A stretch of 64,000 bases of DNA from Methylobacterium currus (GTDB lineage Bacteria > Pseudomonadota > Alphaproteobacteria > Rhizobiales > Beijerinckiaceae). Positions 9,146 to 18,643 of this stretch are shown one piece after another. A program made the translations under genes and the position numbers. Every line of letters begins with the position of its first letter. Position 1 is the stretch's first letter. The stretch lies in NCBI RefSeq assembly GCF_003058325.1, contig NZ_CP028843.1:1770001-1834000 (forward strand), in the 5' to 3' direction. The notes under the pieces were generated by a model that ran no database searches, was not told where the DNA came from, and was given only the letters and a program-made list of their open reading frames with translations.

Positions 9146-9958
9146 ATGTCCCGTACTCCCGGCGCCCTCGACCGGCTCTCGTTCGAAGGTCTCCTCCACC
9201 TTCTGGCGATCCTCGCCCTGGTGCTGCTGCTCGCCCCCACCCTGATCGTGCTGGTGGTCTCGTTCACCGACGGGCTGTCCCTGCGCTTCCCGCCGCCGGG
9301 CTACTCGTTCCGCTGGTACGCCGAGCTGATGGAGGCCTGGCAGCTCCATTACGCGCTCAAGAACAGCCTCACCGTCGCGGTGCTGGCCACCTTGCTGGCA
9401 ATCGGGCTCGGGGTGCTGGCGGCCCTGGCGGTGGCGCGCTCGCCGCGCCTCTCGGCGCGGCTCCTCGACAGCTTCTTCCTGTCGCCCCTGATCCTGCCGG
9501 CTTTGGCCTTCGGGCTGTCGAGCCTGATGTTCTTCTCGCTCCTCGGCTGGCCGGTCTCGGTCGTCACGCTGGTGCTCGGCCACACGGTGGTCTGCGTTCC
9601 TTACGTGGTGCGCAACACCGTGGCGGCGCTGACCCAGCTCCAGCCCGCCCTGCTCGAAGGCTCGGCCAGCCTCGGCGCGTCGCGGCTCTACACGTTCCGG
9701 CGCATCACCCTGCCGCTGATCCGGCCCGGCATCCTCTCGGGCGGCTTCCTCGCCTTCATGGCCTCCTTCGACAACATCCCGGTCTCGTTGTTCCTGCGCG
9801 ACGCCGCCACCGACATGCTGCCGATCCGGATGTGGCAGGACCTGGAAGGCCGCCTCGACGTGACCATCGCGGCGCTCTCCGGACTCCTGATCGTCGCGAC
9901 GATCGGGGGGATCGCCGTGATGGAGCGGGTGACCGGGTTGTCGCGGCGGTTGGTGTGA
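9146..9958 (+). CDS. ABC transporter permease, PotC-like
   Basis: This 270-residue second channel subunit has about six transmembrane segments. Its EAA loop is EGSASLGASRLYTFRRITLP (about 171-190), and the N-terminal pattern, hydrophobic helix then SFTDGLSLRFPPPGYS, is usual for PotC proteins. The ATG at 9146 has GAGGAG just upstream, 9 bp after the PotB-like stop. It completes the importer; no further catabolic gene follows in the same operon before the GntR regulator. Confidence 0.94.
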   Translation: MSRTPGALDRLSFEGLLHLLAILALVLLLAPTLIVLVVSFTDGLSLRFPPPGYSFRWYAELMEAWQLHYALKNSLTVAVLATLLAIGLGVLAALAVARSPRLSARLLDSFFLSPLILPALAFGLSSLMFFSLLGWPVSVVTLVLGHTVVCVPYVVRNTVAALTQLQPALLEGSASLGASRLYTFRRITLPLIRPGILSGGFLAFMASFDNIPVSLFLRDAATDMLPIRMWQDLEGRLDVTIAALSGLLIVATIGGIAVMERVTGLSRRLV

Positions 9959-10017
9959 GGCGCAGCCTCCTCCCCGGAGGGCAGGGTCATTCGGGCATAG
10001 GGAAGGCGCGGGATCGC

Positions 10018-10069
10018 TCCTCTCCCCGCCCGGCGGGGAGAGGCTTGAGCACCCCTTGCCGGGTGCTCG
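10018..10069 (+). terminator. two GC-rich hairpins after the ABC operon
   Basis: A near-perfect inverted repeat (CCTCTCCCCGCC / GGCGGGGAGAGG, 10019-10043) is followed by a second hairpin (GAGCACC / GGGTGCTC, 10047-10068). No strong U-tract follows, so this may be a dispersed intergenic repeat rather than an intrinsic terminator. The rest of 9959-10227 shows nothing else. Confidence 0.4.
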
Positions 10070-10227
10070 AGGAGCCCACAGGGCGAGGGTGGGGGTGGTT
10101 CCGGAGGAGCCACAACCTGCAAATCCCCCTCACCCTCGCTTCGGCTATGCCTCCGCTTGCCGGGTCACCGCTCATCCAGAACAGCTCTGTGACGGCGAGC
10201 GGCGCGAACTCCTTCGATGTGTGTCCC

Positions 10228-10941
10228 ATGAGCGTCCCGATGATCGAGGGCCCCTTGGCAGAAGCTCCCCCGGCCTCACCCGACGCCCCACCCCGCCCCG
10301 CCCTCTCCCTCACCGAGCAGGCGGCCGCCGCCTTGCGCCGGCTGATCCTGCTCAACCTCCTGCCTCCCGGCGAGGTCCTGAACGAGCCCGACCTGGTGGC
10401 GCGCCTCGGCGTCTCGCGCACGCCGGTGCGGGAGGCCCTGAAGCTGCTCGCCGGCGAGGGCCTGGTCACCCTGCGGCGCAACCGGGCCGCCCTGGTGGCG
10501 CGGCTCGACCCCGCCGACCTCGTGCCGCTGTTCGAGCTGGAAGTGGCGCTGGAGAGCTTTTGCGCGGGGCTGGCCGCCGAGCGGATGACCGCCCCCGAGA
10601 TCGACCGGCTCGACCGGCTCCAGGCTGCCCTCGAGGCGGCGGAGGCCGACCGCGACGCCTATACGCGCCTCAACCGGCAGACCCACCGGCTGATCGTGAC
10701 GGCGGCCCGCAGCCCGGCGATCGCCGAGGCGCATGGCCGGGCCTTCGCGCGGCTGGAGCGGGCCCGCAACTTCGCCCTCGCGGCGGATGGGCGGGTGGCG
10801 GAATCCCTCGCCGAGCACCGGGCGATCCTGGAGGCTTTGCGGGCGCGCGAGCCCGAGCGCGCCCGGATCCTGATGCACGCCCACGTCGCCCGCACCCAGG
10901 CGGTGATGGTGGCCCGCCTGACCGAAGGACCGCGCCGATGA
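10228..10941 (+). CDS. GntR-family (FadR-type) transcriptional regulator
   Basis: This 237-residue regulator has an N-terminal winged helix-turn-helix, LTEQAAAALRRLILLNLLPPGE then DLVARLGVSRTPVREALKLL, which is the classic GntR signature. The C-terminal helical FCD ligand-binding domain (about 100-230) carries Asp/His-type metal positions. The ATG at 10228 was chosen as the first start inside the conserved length; no strong ribosome site is visible. It overlaps the next gene by ATGA, so regulator and maleate-isomerase-like protein are co-translated. It probably controls this cluster in response to a carboxylic acid. Confidence 0.9.
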   Translation: MSVPMIEGPLAEAPPASPDAPPRPALSLTEQAAAALRRLILLNLLPPGEVLNEPDLVARLGVSRTPVREALKLLAGEGLVTLRRNRAALVARLDPADLVPLFELEVALESFCAGLAAERMTAPEIDRLDRLQAALEAAEADRDAYTRLNRQTHRLIVTAARSPAIAEAHGRAFARLERARNFALAADGRVAESLAEHRAILEALRAREPERARILMHAHVARTQAVMVARLTEGPRR

Positions 10942-11639
10942 CCGACTTGATGGAAGAGGCGACCTTGGCGGCGGATCTTGGGGCGGCCCTGGCCCTCGGG
11001 GTGATCCTGCCCTCCTCGAACCGGGTGGTGGAGCGGGCGACCGAAGCCCGGCTCGTCGGCCTGCCCGCGGCCGCCTGCTACGCCCGCGTGCCCTACGGGG
11101 CGATGCTCAAGGGCGAGTCCTACGACGAGTCCGTCTTCCTCGCCGCGGCCGATCTCCTGGCTGAGGCCGGCGTGGCGGCCCTGTGCTGGAACGCCACCCG
11201 CGGCGCGGCGCTCGGCTTCGCGCCCGACGAGCACCTGTGCGCGGCGGTGACCCGCCGCACCGGCCTGCCGATGGTGACGACGGCGCTCGCCGCCCGGGAG
11301 CGGATCCGTCGCGCCGGACATCGCCGCCTCGGTCTCGTGGTGCAGGGCGGGCCGGACGAGGCCGATCTGGTCCGCGCCCGCTTCGCGCGAGCCGGCATCG
11401 CGATCGGCTCCGCCGCCGCCCTCGGCATCACCGAGAACCGCCTCGCCGCCGCCGTGACCCCGTCCCGCCTCGCGCTAGCCGCGCGGGAGGCGGCGACCGG
11501 GGCCGGGGCGGTTCTGATCTGGAGCACCAACCTGCCCGGCTGGCGCCTGCCGCCCGCGCTCGACGGCGTACCGCTCCTCGACGCGACCACGATCGGCACC
11601 GAGGCGCTGCTGGATGCCGCCGGGCTGCCTGGCGCCTGA
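10938..11639 (+). CDS. maleate isomerase / arylmalonate decarboxylase-like protein (Asp/Glu racemase superfamily)
   Basis: This 233-residue protein has the fold signature GVILPSSNRVVE near residues 21-32 and the two half-domains of the maleate cis-trans isomerase/arylmalonate decarboxylase group. Those enzymes act through one or two cysteines. Here the first motif reads CWNATRGA and the second WSTNLPGW, so the usual CTSG- and CTN-type cysteines appear absent; Cys83 lies a few positions away. Catalysis may therefore differ. It is coupled to the upstream GntR gene by an ATGA overlap. The reaction is not assigned. Confidence 0.75.
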   Translation: MTDLMEEATLAADLGAALALGVILPSSNRVVERATEARLVGLPAAACYARVPYGAMLKGESYDESVFLAAADLLAEAGVAALCWNATRGAALGFAPDEHLCAAVTRRTGLPMVTTALAARERIRRAGHRRLGLVVQGGPDEADLVRARFARAGIAIGSAAALGITENRLAAAVTPSRLALAAREAATGAGAVLIWSTNLPGWRLPPALDGVPLLDATTIGTEALLDAAGLPGA

Positions 11640-11793
11640 CGGAATCCGCATGGCACCTCTGCGATGCATCCCGCCGACACCCTGTGCTAAGGCTGTCGCC
11701 ACGCCCGGGAAGAGGCGTGCGGGAGGCGGGACGGACGCAGCCGAGGCCCCCGCGCGCTTGGAAAGCCGGGCTCCGGTCACGTCAGGCAGCCCC

Positions 11794-12939
11794 ATGAGCC
11801 TCATCACCTATCTCACCCGGATCCAGTTCGAGCGCGGCGCCGTCCGGCTGATCGGCGAGGAGCTGGCGCTTCTCGGCGCGCGCAAGCCCCTGATCGTCAC
11901 CGATCGCGGTGTCGTGGCGGCCGGCCTGATCGCCCGCGTCCTCGACGCCGCCGGCCTGCCGGCCAGCACCCCGGTCTTCGACGGCACGCCCGAGAACCCG
12001 ACCGAGGAGGCGACGCTGGAGGCCCGCGACCGCTTCAAGGCGCAAGGGTGCGACTCGGTGATCGCGGTCGGCGGCGGGTCGCCGCTCGACCTCGCCAAGG
12101 GCGTGGCGCTGCTGGCCACCCACGACGAGCCGCTCGCCACCTACGCGGCGATCCTCGGCGGCATCCCGCGCATCCGCGCCGACCAGCCGCCGGTGATCGC
12201 CGTGCCGACCACCGCCGGCACCGGCAGCGAGGTCGGCCGCGCGGCGCTGATCACCCTGGCGGACGGGCGCAAGCTCGGCTTCATCTCGCCCCACCTGATC
12301 CCGAACGTGGCGATCTGCGACCCCGAGCTGACGCTCGGCCTGCCCCCCGGCCTCACGGCGGCCACCGGCATGGACGCGCTGACCCACTGCATCGAGACGT
12401 ATCTGAGCCCCCGCCACAACCCGCCGGCGGAGGCGATCGCCCTCGACGGGCTTTCCCGCGCCACCCGCTCGCTCGTCCGGGCGGTCCGCGACGGCAGCGA
12501 CATCGCGGCGCGCGAGGACATGATGATGGCAGCCCTCGAAGGCGGCATGACCTTCCAGAAGGGCCTCGGCGCGGTCCACTCGATGTCGCACGCGCTGGGC
12601 GGCCTGAAGGCCAAGCGGCTGCATCACGGCACCCTCAACGCCGTGATCCTGCCGCACCTCCTGCGCTTCAACGCCCCGGCCTGCGCGGAGAAGTACGGCG
12701 CCTTGCGCAAGGCGATGGGTCTCCCCGAGGGCGCCGACCTCGCGACCGCGATCGAGGGGCTGAACCGCGACCTCGGCCTGCCGGCCGACCTCGCCGCCAT
12801 GGGGGTGACGGAGGCCGATTGCGAGGCGCTGATCACCCGCGCGGTCGAGGACCACTCGACGGCGACCAACGGCCGGCCGGTCGGGGCGGAGGAGTTCCGG
12901 GCGCTGTTCCGGGCGTCCCTGCACGGGCGGGCGGCGTAA
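11794..12939 (+). CDS. iron-containing alcohol dehydrogenase
   Basis: This 381-residue type III (Fe-dependent) NAD(P)-alcohol dehydrogenase has the usual length. The nucleotide-binding GGGSPLDLAK lies at 93-102 and TTAGTGSEV at 139-147. Metal ligands are Asp194 and His198 in GMDALTHCIE, His262 in AVHSMSHALGG and His278 in LHHGT. The family oxidises small alcohols or hydroxy acids (for example 4-hydroxybutyrate or 1,3-propanediol) or reduces the matching aldehydes. The ATG at 11794 starts the conserved N-terminus; a longer upstream in-frame extension is unlikely. It is 154 bp downstream of the maleate-isomerase-like gene and may act in the same pathway. Confidence 0.93.
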   Translation: MSLITYLTRIQFERGAVRLIGEELALLGARKPLIVTDRGVVAAGLIARVLDAAGLPASTPVFDGTPENPTEEATLEARDRFKAQGCDSVIAVGGGSPLDLAKGVALLATHDEPLATYAAILGGIPRIRADQPPVIAVPTTAGTGSEVGRAALITLADGRKLGFISPHLIPNVAICDPELTLGLPPGLTAATGMDALTHCIETYLSPRHNPPAEAIALDGLSRATRSLVRAVRDGSDIAAREDMMMAALEGGMTFQKGLGAVHSMSHALGGLKAKRLHHGTLNAVILPHLLRFNAPACAEKYGALRKAMGLPEGADLATAIEGLNRDLGLPADLAAMGVTEADCEALITRAVEDHSTATNGRPVGAEEFRALFRASLHGRAA

Positions 12940-12972
12940 GGCGGCGGCCGGACGGGCTCCGTCCGGCCCTCC

Positions 12973-13383
<411 letters not shown>

Positions 13384-13482
13384 CGGGGCCTCTCCTCGTG
13401 GCGTCCGTGATTGACGAGGCCACGAGATGGTGGCGAGCGCCGCATCGCGCGAGAGGCTGCGGCGCCGCTGCTCGACCGGCGG

Positions 13483-14643
13483 TCAGGCCGGCGCCCCGAC
13501 CGTATCGGCCATCCGGGCGCGCCGCGTGCCCATCGGCTGCTCCGGCCCGGTCGTGGTGTCGCGGGCGGTCTGGTGCTCCAGCTCGGCGTTGATCTCGCCG
13601 CCGAGCAGCACGATCGTCGAGGAGATCCAGATCCAGGTCATGAAGCCGATCGCGGCGCCGAGCGAGCCATACGTCTCGTTGTAGTTGCCGAAATGCGCGA
13701 CGTACCAGGAGAAGCCGATCGAGGCGACGAGCCACACCGCCCCGGCGGCGAGGCTGCCGGGGGTGACCCAGCGCCAGCGCGGCAGGTCGCGGCTCGGGCC
13801 GTAGCGGTAGAGGAGCGCGAGCGCGAAGAGCAGCACCGCGAAGAGGGCCGGCCAGCGCAGGAGCGCGATGTACCAGGCCGTCGGGCTGATCCGGATGCCG
13901 AAATTGCCCAGGAAGTTCAGCGCCACCGGCAGCACCACGATGCATCCCAGGGCCACGACGGTGAAGGCCAGCGCGCCGAAGGTGAAGGTGAGCGAGCGCA
14001 GGTTGAGCTGGAAGAAGCTGCGCTTCTCCTGCTCCTCGTAGACGATGTTGAGCGCGTCGAACATCGCCTTCATGCCCGCGTTGGCGCTCCACAGCGAGAT
14101 GGCGAGGCTGGTGAAGAAGGTGATGCCCAGCGTGGTGCCGCCCTTGGCGGTGATGCGCTTGACCTGGTCGCCGATGATCTCCAGCGCCCCGGAGGGCATC
14201 ACGCCCTGGAGCAGGGAGAGGTGGTCGTTGATGCTGCTCGGATCGGTGAACAGCCCGTAGAGCGAGACGAGAGCCGCCACCGCCGGGAAGAGGGCGAGCA
14301 GGGTGTAGAAGGTGACGCCGGCCGCCACCGACAGCACCCGGTCCTTCTGGAACTCGAGATAGACGCGGTAGAGCACGTCCTTCCAGCCCTTGGCCGGGAT
14401 CTCGGCCGGCGTTTCGGCCTTGCGCCCGCGGTCGCCCTCCGTGTCGGCGACCCACTGGGCCGGGCGCCCGGAATACGACTTGGCGCCGCCGCCGAGATGC
14501 CGGTTCGGGTCCGGCGCCGCATCCATCACGCCCTCCGGCCGCCGCGCCGTGACGAGGCGCACGAGCGCGAGACCGAGGAAGACGGTCCACAGGGTCGAGG
14601 TCACGCCGGACGGGGCGGAACCGGAGCGGGGTTCGGGTGGCAT
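13483..14643 (-). CDS. YihY/BrkB-family inner membrane protein
   Basis: This 386-residue protein has a charged N-terminal third and six hydrophobic segments between about 110 and 350. The YihY/UPF0761 hallmark is seen: DRVLSVAAGVTFYTLLALFP followed by the NDHLSLLQ and LWSANAGMKAMFDALN segments. The family is annotated as ribonuclease BN-like or BrkB, but its function is unsettled; a transport or envelope role is plausible. An N-terminal hydrophobic stretch (about 17-33) precedes the core and could be a further membrane segment. It is monocistronic as far as seen. Confidence 0.9.
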   Translation of the reverse strand: MPPEPRSGSAPSGVTSTLWTVFLGLALVRLVTARRPEGVMDAAPDPNRHLGGGAKSYSGRPAQWVADTEGDRGRKAETPAEIPAKGWKDVLYRVYLEFQKDRVLSVAAGVTFYTLLALFPAVAALVSLYGLFTDPSSINDHLSLLQGVMPSGALEIIGDQVKRITAKGGTTLGITFFTSLAISLWSANAGMKAMFDALNIVYEEQEKRSFFQLNLRSLTFTFGALAFTVVALGCIVVLPVALNFLGNFGIRISPTAWYIALLRWPALFAVLLFALALLYRYGPSRDLPRWRWVTPGSLAAGAVWLVASIGFSWYVAHFGNYNETYGSLGAAIGFMTWIWISSTIVLLGGEINAELEHQTARDTTTGPEQPMGTRRARMADTVGAPA

Positions 14644-14768
14644 CGCGACACCGGGTCAGGAGGACGTGTCGCCCACAAGCGTGGGCGCTCGGGTTCACAA
14701 CGTCGCGTCGCAGGGAGCGTTCCGATTCCGGTAAAGTGCCTTGAGGTCAATGGGTTGACCTCACGGGA

Positions 14769-15425
14769 TCACGCCGCCGCGCTGCCGCCCGGCAGGCTGC
14801 GGATCAACTCGGCGAACCGGTCGCCCTGCACCAGCACGTGGGCGCGCAGGCGCTCGCCGGCCAAGCCCTCGTCCCCGGCCAGGATCGCCTCCACGGCGCC
14901 TTCATGCTCGGCCAGCGATTGGCGCAGCCGGTTGCGGGCCCGGAGCTGGATGCGCCGGAACGGCGCCAGGCGCCGGCTCAAGCCCAAAGCCTGCTCGCAC
15001 AGGAAGCCGTTGCGCGAGGCCCGGTAGATCACCGCGTGAAACACCGCGTTCTCGGCATAGTAGGCCTCGGTGTCGCCGGCCGCGGCGGCGGCCCGGCAGG
15101 CGTCGAGGGCCGCGAGGAGGTCGCGCTGATGCGCCTCGGTCAGCCGTCTCGCCGCGAGGCGGCCGCAGGCGGCCTCCAGCTCCGCCATGGTCTCGAACAT
15201 CTCGATCAGCCGGGCCGGCTCCGGCGTGCTCACCACCGCCCCGCGGCGCGGCTTGACCTCGATCAGGCCGGTGACGGCGAGCTGCAGCAACGCCTCGCGG
15301 ATCGGGGTGCGCGAGACCCCGAACCGGCTGGCGAGCTGGACCTCGTCGAGCCGGTCGCCGGGGCGCAGGACCCCGTCCACGATCTCATCCTCGATCGTCT
15401 GCCGCAGCCGCTGGGCGTGGCTCAT
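14769..15425 (-). CDS. GntR-family regulator of the malonate module (MatR-like)
   Basis: This 218-residue FadR-subfamily regulator has the winged HTH QLASRFGVSRTPIREALLQLA and a C-terminal FCD domain with EYHxx-like AVFHAVIYRAS and LAEHEGAV motifs. The start at 15425 is preferred over 15482 because GGAAGGCGGGA lies upstream and the conserved domain begins there. It is divergent from dctPQM and the malonyl-CoA decarboxylase/synthetase genes, the same arrangement as MatR in rhizobial mat operons. It presumably represses them until malonate or malonyl-CoA is present; that link is inferred from synteny. Confidence 0.9.
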   Translation of the reverse strand: MSHAQRLRQTIEDEIVDGVLRPGDRLDEVQLASRFGVSRTPIREALLQLAVTGLIEVKPRRGAVVSTPEPARLIEMFETMAELEAACGRLAARRLTEAHQRDLLAALDACRAAAAAGDTEAYYAENAVFHAVIYRASRNGFLCEQALGLSRRLAPFRRIQLRARNRLRQSLAEHEGAVEAILAGDEGLAGERLRAHVLVQGDRFAELIRSLPGGSAAA

Positions 15426-15461
15426 GGTCGATCCCGCCTTCCACCATCGGCGAATATGCAC

Positions 15462-15469
15462 CAACGTTG
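15462..15469. promoter_or_regulatory. candidate GntR operator palindrome
   Basis: CAACGTTG is a perfect 8-bp palindrome in the short divergent region between the GntR gene and dctP. It overlaps a plausible minus-strand promoter (TTGTAT, 18-bp spacer, CATATT, about 15483-15454) and a TTGACA hexamer on the plus strand. An operator role is inferred from position only. Confidence 0.35.
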
Positions 15470-15579
15470 ACAAAATATACAAGATCGGGGTCTTCTGGGT
15501 GCATGAAGCGGCAGGACAGCAACCTGCCCGAGCGCCACCGACGCGGGATGCGAGCCGCGCTCACCTCAGAGGAAACGCC

Positions 15580-16617
15580 ATGGCCTTCACCCGCCGCACC
15601 GTCGTGACGCGTAGGTCCCTCCTGGCCGCCGGCCTCGCCGCGCCTGCCCTGATCGGCCTCGGGCGCGCCGCGCAGGCCGCCACGACCCTGAAGCTCTCGC
15701 ACCAGTTCCCGGGCGGCACGATCGACGAGGGCGACTTTCGCGACCGGATGTGCCGCAAGTTCGCGGTCGCGGTGAAGGAGCGCTCGAAGGGCGCGCTCGA
15801 CGTCCAGGTCTATCCCGGCTCGTCGCTGATGAAGACGAACGCCCAGTTCAGCGCGATGCGCAAGGGGGCCCTCGACATGAGCCTCTACCCGCTGCCCTAT
15901 GCCGGCGGCGAGGTGCCGGAGACCAATATCGGGCTGATGCCGGCGCTCGTGACCTCCTACCAGCAGGCGATGGCCTGGAAGTCGGCGCCGGTCGGCCGCA
16001 AGCTCACCGAGATCCTGCTTTCGAAGAACATCGTGCTGGTCTCCTGGGTCTGGCAGGCGGGCGGCGTGGCGAGCCGCGACCGCGCCCTGGTGCGCCCCGA
16101 GGACGCCAAGGGCCTGAAGGTCCGCGGCGGCTCGCGCGAGATGGACCTGATGATGAAGGCGGCGGGCGCCGCCACCCTCAGCCTGCCCTCGAACGAATCC
16201 TACGCGGCGATGCAGACCGGCGCCTGCGACGCGGTCATCACCTCCTCGACCAGCCTGATCTCGTTCCGGCTGGAAGAATTGTCGAAGTCCCTCACCTCGG
16301 GCCGCGGCCGCTCGTACTGGTTCATGCTCGAGCCGATCATGATGTCGAAGGCGATCTTCGACGGCCTGCCAAAGGACCAGCGCGACCTGATCATGGCGGT
16401 CGGCGCCGAGCTCGAATCCTTCGGCCAGGAGGGCGCGCAAGCCGACGACACCCGGGTCGAGCAGATCTTTTCCAAGGCCGGCGCCAAGGTCGAGACCCTC
16501 GACGAGGCGACGCTCAACCGCTGGCGCGACATCGCCCGCGACTCGGCCTGGAAGGACTACGCCGCGAAGTCGTCCTCCTGCGCCGAGATGCTGAAGCTGG
16601 CGGAGGCGGTCGCGTGA
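15580..16617 (+). CDS. TRAP transporter solute-binding protein DctP-type (probable malonate)
   Basis: This 345-residue periplasmic receptor has a Tat-like leader (TRRSLLAAGLAAPALIG, cut near AQA at about 35) and then LKLSHQFPGG, a typical DctP start. The ligand Arg region LKVRGGSREMDLMMKA and the ACDAVITSSTSLISF segment are conserved. The ATG at 15580 has AGAGGA upstream. It overlaps the small permease by GTGA and heads an operon ending in malonyl-CoA decarboxylase and malonyl-CoA synthetase. The ligand is therefore most likely malonate or a related dicarboxylate. Confidence 0.93.
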   Translation: MAFTRRTVVTRRSLLAAGLAAPALIGLGRAAQAATTLKLSHQFPGGTIDEGDFRDRMCRKFAVAVKERSKGALDVQVYPGSSLMKTNAQFSAMRKGALDMSLYPLPYAGGEVPETNIGLMPALVTSYQQAMAWKSAPVGRKLTEILLSKNIVLVSWVWQAGGVASRDRALVRPEDAKGLKVRGGSREMDLMMKAAGAATLSLPSNESYAAMQTGACDAVITSSTSLISFRLEELSKSLTSGRGRSYWFMLEPIMMSKAIFDGLPKDQRDLIMAVGAELESFGQEGAQADDTRVEQIFSKAGAKVETLDEATLNRWRDIARDSAWKDYAAKSSSCAEMLKLAEAVA

Positions 16618-17264
16618 GCCACGCCTTCGACGCGGCCTCCGCCGCCGCGGAACCGGAGCGCGCGGGCATTCGCCCCCGGCTCCCCGGCCCCCTCGCGGCG
16701 ATCGACGCCGCGATGGGCGGGCTCAACCGGCTGATCCTGCTGCTCGGCGGCGTCGCCCTCGTGGCGGCCTGCCTGGTGCTGAGCTACAGCGTCGTCGTCC
16801 GCTACTTGCTGAAGATCCCGACGGAGTGGCAGGACGAGACGGCGGTGTTCCTCATCGTCGGCGCCACCTTCCTGTCGGCGGCGGGCGTCCAGGCGCGGCG
16901 CGGCCACGTCGCCATCGAGGCGCTGACGGGCCTCCTGTCGCCGCGGGCGAACCGCCTGCGCCTGCTCTTCGCCGATGGGGTCAGCCTCGCCTTCGTGGCC
17001 TTCTTCGCCTGGAAGAGCTGGACCCTGCTGCACGAGGCCTGGGAAGACGGCCAGATCTCGCAATCGACCTGGGGCCCGCCGCTCTGGATCCCCTACTCGC
17101 TGATGGCGGTCGGCATGACGCTGCTGGCCCTGCAGTTCCTGCTCCAGATCGCCGAGGCGGTCGCCCGCGGCCCGGAGGCCGCCGGCTTCGCCGATCCGAA
17201 GATCGGCCTGGGTGCCGACCTCGAGCGCGCCAAGAAGCACGACAAGAAGGATGCCTCCCGGTGA
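16614..17264 (+). CDS. TRAP transporter small permease DctQ-type
   Basis: This 216-residue membrane protein has four hydrophobic helices (about 38-60, 75-95, 115-135 and 155-180), the standard DctQ topology. The motif TEWQDETAVFLIVGATFLSAA in helix 2 is characteristic. The GTG start overlaps the dctP stop, and its own stop overlaps the GTG of dctM, so the three genes are translationally coupled. It bridges receptor and large permease during sodium-driven uptake. The C-terminus is a charged Lys/Asp-rich tail. Confidence 0.92.
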   Translation: MSHAFDAASAAAEPERAGIRPRLPGPLAAIDAAMGGLNRLILLLGGVALVAACLVLSYSVVVRYLLKIPTEWQDETAVFLIVGATFLSAAGVQARRGHVAIEALTGLLSPRANRLRLLFADGVSLAFVAFFAWKSWTLLHEAWEDGQISQSTWGPPLWIPYSLMAVGMTLLALQFLLQIAEAVARGPEAAGFADPKIGLGADLERAKKHDKKDASR

Positions 17265-18613
17265 GCACCGCGATCATCGGCACCCTCTATGCGGGCGCCA
17301 CCCTGGGGGCGATGCTCGCCGGCATCCCGATCGCCTTCGCGCTCGGCGCGGTGGCGCTCGTCTTCATGCTGGCCTTCATGCCCGGCGCCTCCCTCGATAC
17401 GGTGGCGCAGAACGTCTACGAGGAGATGGCCTCGATCACGCTCCTGTCGATCCCGCTCTTCATCCTGAAGGGCGCGGCGATCGGCCGGTCGAAGGCGGGC
17501 CAGGACCTCTACTCGGCGATGCATGCCTGGATGCACAAGATCCCGGGGGGCCTCGGCATCGCCAACGTCTTTGCCTGCGCGCTCTTCGCCGCCATGGCGG
17601 GATCGAGCCCGGCGACCTGCTCGGCGATCGGCTCGGCCGGCATCCCGGAGATGCGCCGGCGCGGCTATTCCGGGGGCTTCGCCGCCGGCATCATCGCGGC
17701 GGGCGGCACGCTCGGCATCCTGCTGCCGCCCTCGATCACCATGATCCTCTACGCGGTGGCGGCCGAGCAGTCGCTGGGCCGGCTCTTCCTCGCCGGCATC
17801 GGCCCGGGCCTGCTGCTGGTCCTGCTCTTCGCGGCCTACGCCGTCTGGCGCTTCCGGCGCGAATTCGCCATGGCGCGGGCCGCCTACGTCACCGGCGGGC
17901 CGGAGCACCCGATCCTGGCGGAAGACCGCTACTCGATGGCGCAGCGCTTCTCGACCCTGCCGCGGGTGCTGCCCTTCGTGGTGCTGCTCACCGGCGTCAT
18001 GGTGGCGCTCTATGGCGGCTACGCCACGCCGTCCGAGACGGCCGGCCTCGGCGGCCTCCTGGCGCTGGCGCTGATCGCCGCGATCTACGGCGTGTGGCGC
18101 GCCCGGGACGTGAGCCCGATCCTGATCGCGACTTTGCGCGAATCCACCATGCTGATGCTGATCATCGGCATGTCGCTGCTCTACGCCTACGTGATGAGCT
18201 ACCTCCACATCTCGCAGGCTGCCGCCGCCGCGATCGTGGCGATGCATCTGTCGCCGTGGCTCCTGCTCCTCACCATCCTTCTCCTGGTGGTGGCCTTGGG
18301 CTTCTTCCTGCCGCCGGTCTCGATCATCCTGATGACCGCGCCGATCATCCTGCCGCCGCTCCGGGAAGCGGGGTTCGACCTGGTCTGGTTCGGCGTGGTG
18401 ATGACGATCACCATGGAGATGGGGCTGATCCACCCGCCGGTCGGCCTCAACATCTTCGTCATCAAGAACATCGCGCCGGACATCCCGCTTTCCGAGATCA
18501 TCTGGGGCACCCTGCCCTTCGTGATCCTGATGGCGATCGCGATCCTGGTCCTCTGCGCCGTCCCCGGCATCGCGCTGTGGCTGCCGGATCTCCTCTTGCC
18601 CTCGACCAAGTAG
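17261..18613 (+). CDS. TRAP transporter large permease DctM-type
   Basis: This 450-residue channel subunit has about 12 hydrophobic segments. Family landmarks are IPLFILKGAAIGRSK near 65-80, AMAGSSPATCSAIGS near 112-126, GGTLGILLPPSITMILYA near 148-165 and the GLIHPPVGLNIFVI segment near 387-400. The GTG at 17261 overlaps the dctQ stop. It carries the substrate with Na+ across the inner membrane. Operon position next to malonate-activating genes supports malonate as cargo. Confidence 0.95.
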   Translation: MSTAIIGTLYAGATLGAMLAGIPIAFALGAVALVFMLAFMPGASLDTVAQNVYEEMASITLLSIPLFILKGAAIGRSKAGQDLYSAMHAWMHKIPGGLGIANVFACALFAAMAGSSPATCSAIGSAGIPEMRRRGYSGGFAAGIIAAGGTLGILLPPSITMILYAVAAEQSLGRLFLAGIGPGLLLVLLFAAYAVWRFRREFAMARAAYVTGGPEHPILAEDRYSMAQRFSTLPRVLPFVVLLTGVMVALYGGYATPSETAGLGGLLALALIAAIYGVWRARDVSPILIATLRESTMLMLIIGMSLLYAYVMSYLHISQAAAAAIVAMHLSPWLLLLTILLLVVALGFFLPPVSIILMTAPIILPPLREAGFDLVWFGVVMTITMEMGLIHPPVGLNIFVIKNIAPDIPLSEIIWGTLPFVILMAIAILVLCAVPGIALWLPDLLLPSTK

Positions 18614-18643
18614 AGGCGCCACCATGGCAGAGGCGCCACCATG
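18612..18643 (+). repeat. tandem 15-nt repeat with a 6-codon leader ORF
   Basis: AGAGGCGCCACCATG occurs at 18612-18626 and again at 18629-18643. The first copy opens a mini-ORF (ATG 18624, peptide MAEAPP) whose TGA overlaps the ATG at 18641 of the malonyl-CoA decarboxylase frame. This could couple translation to dctM or simply be a start-site duplication. Confidence 0.5.
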
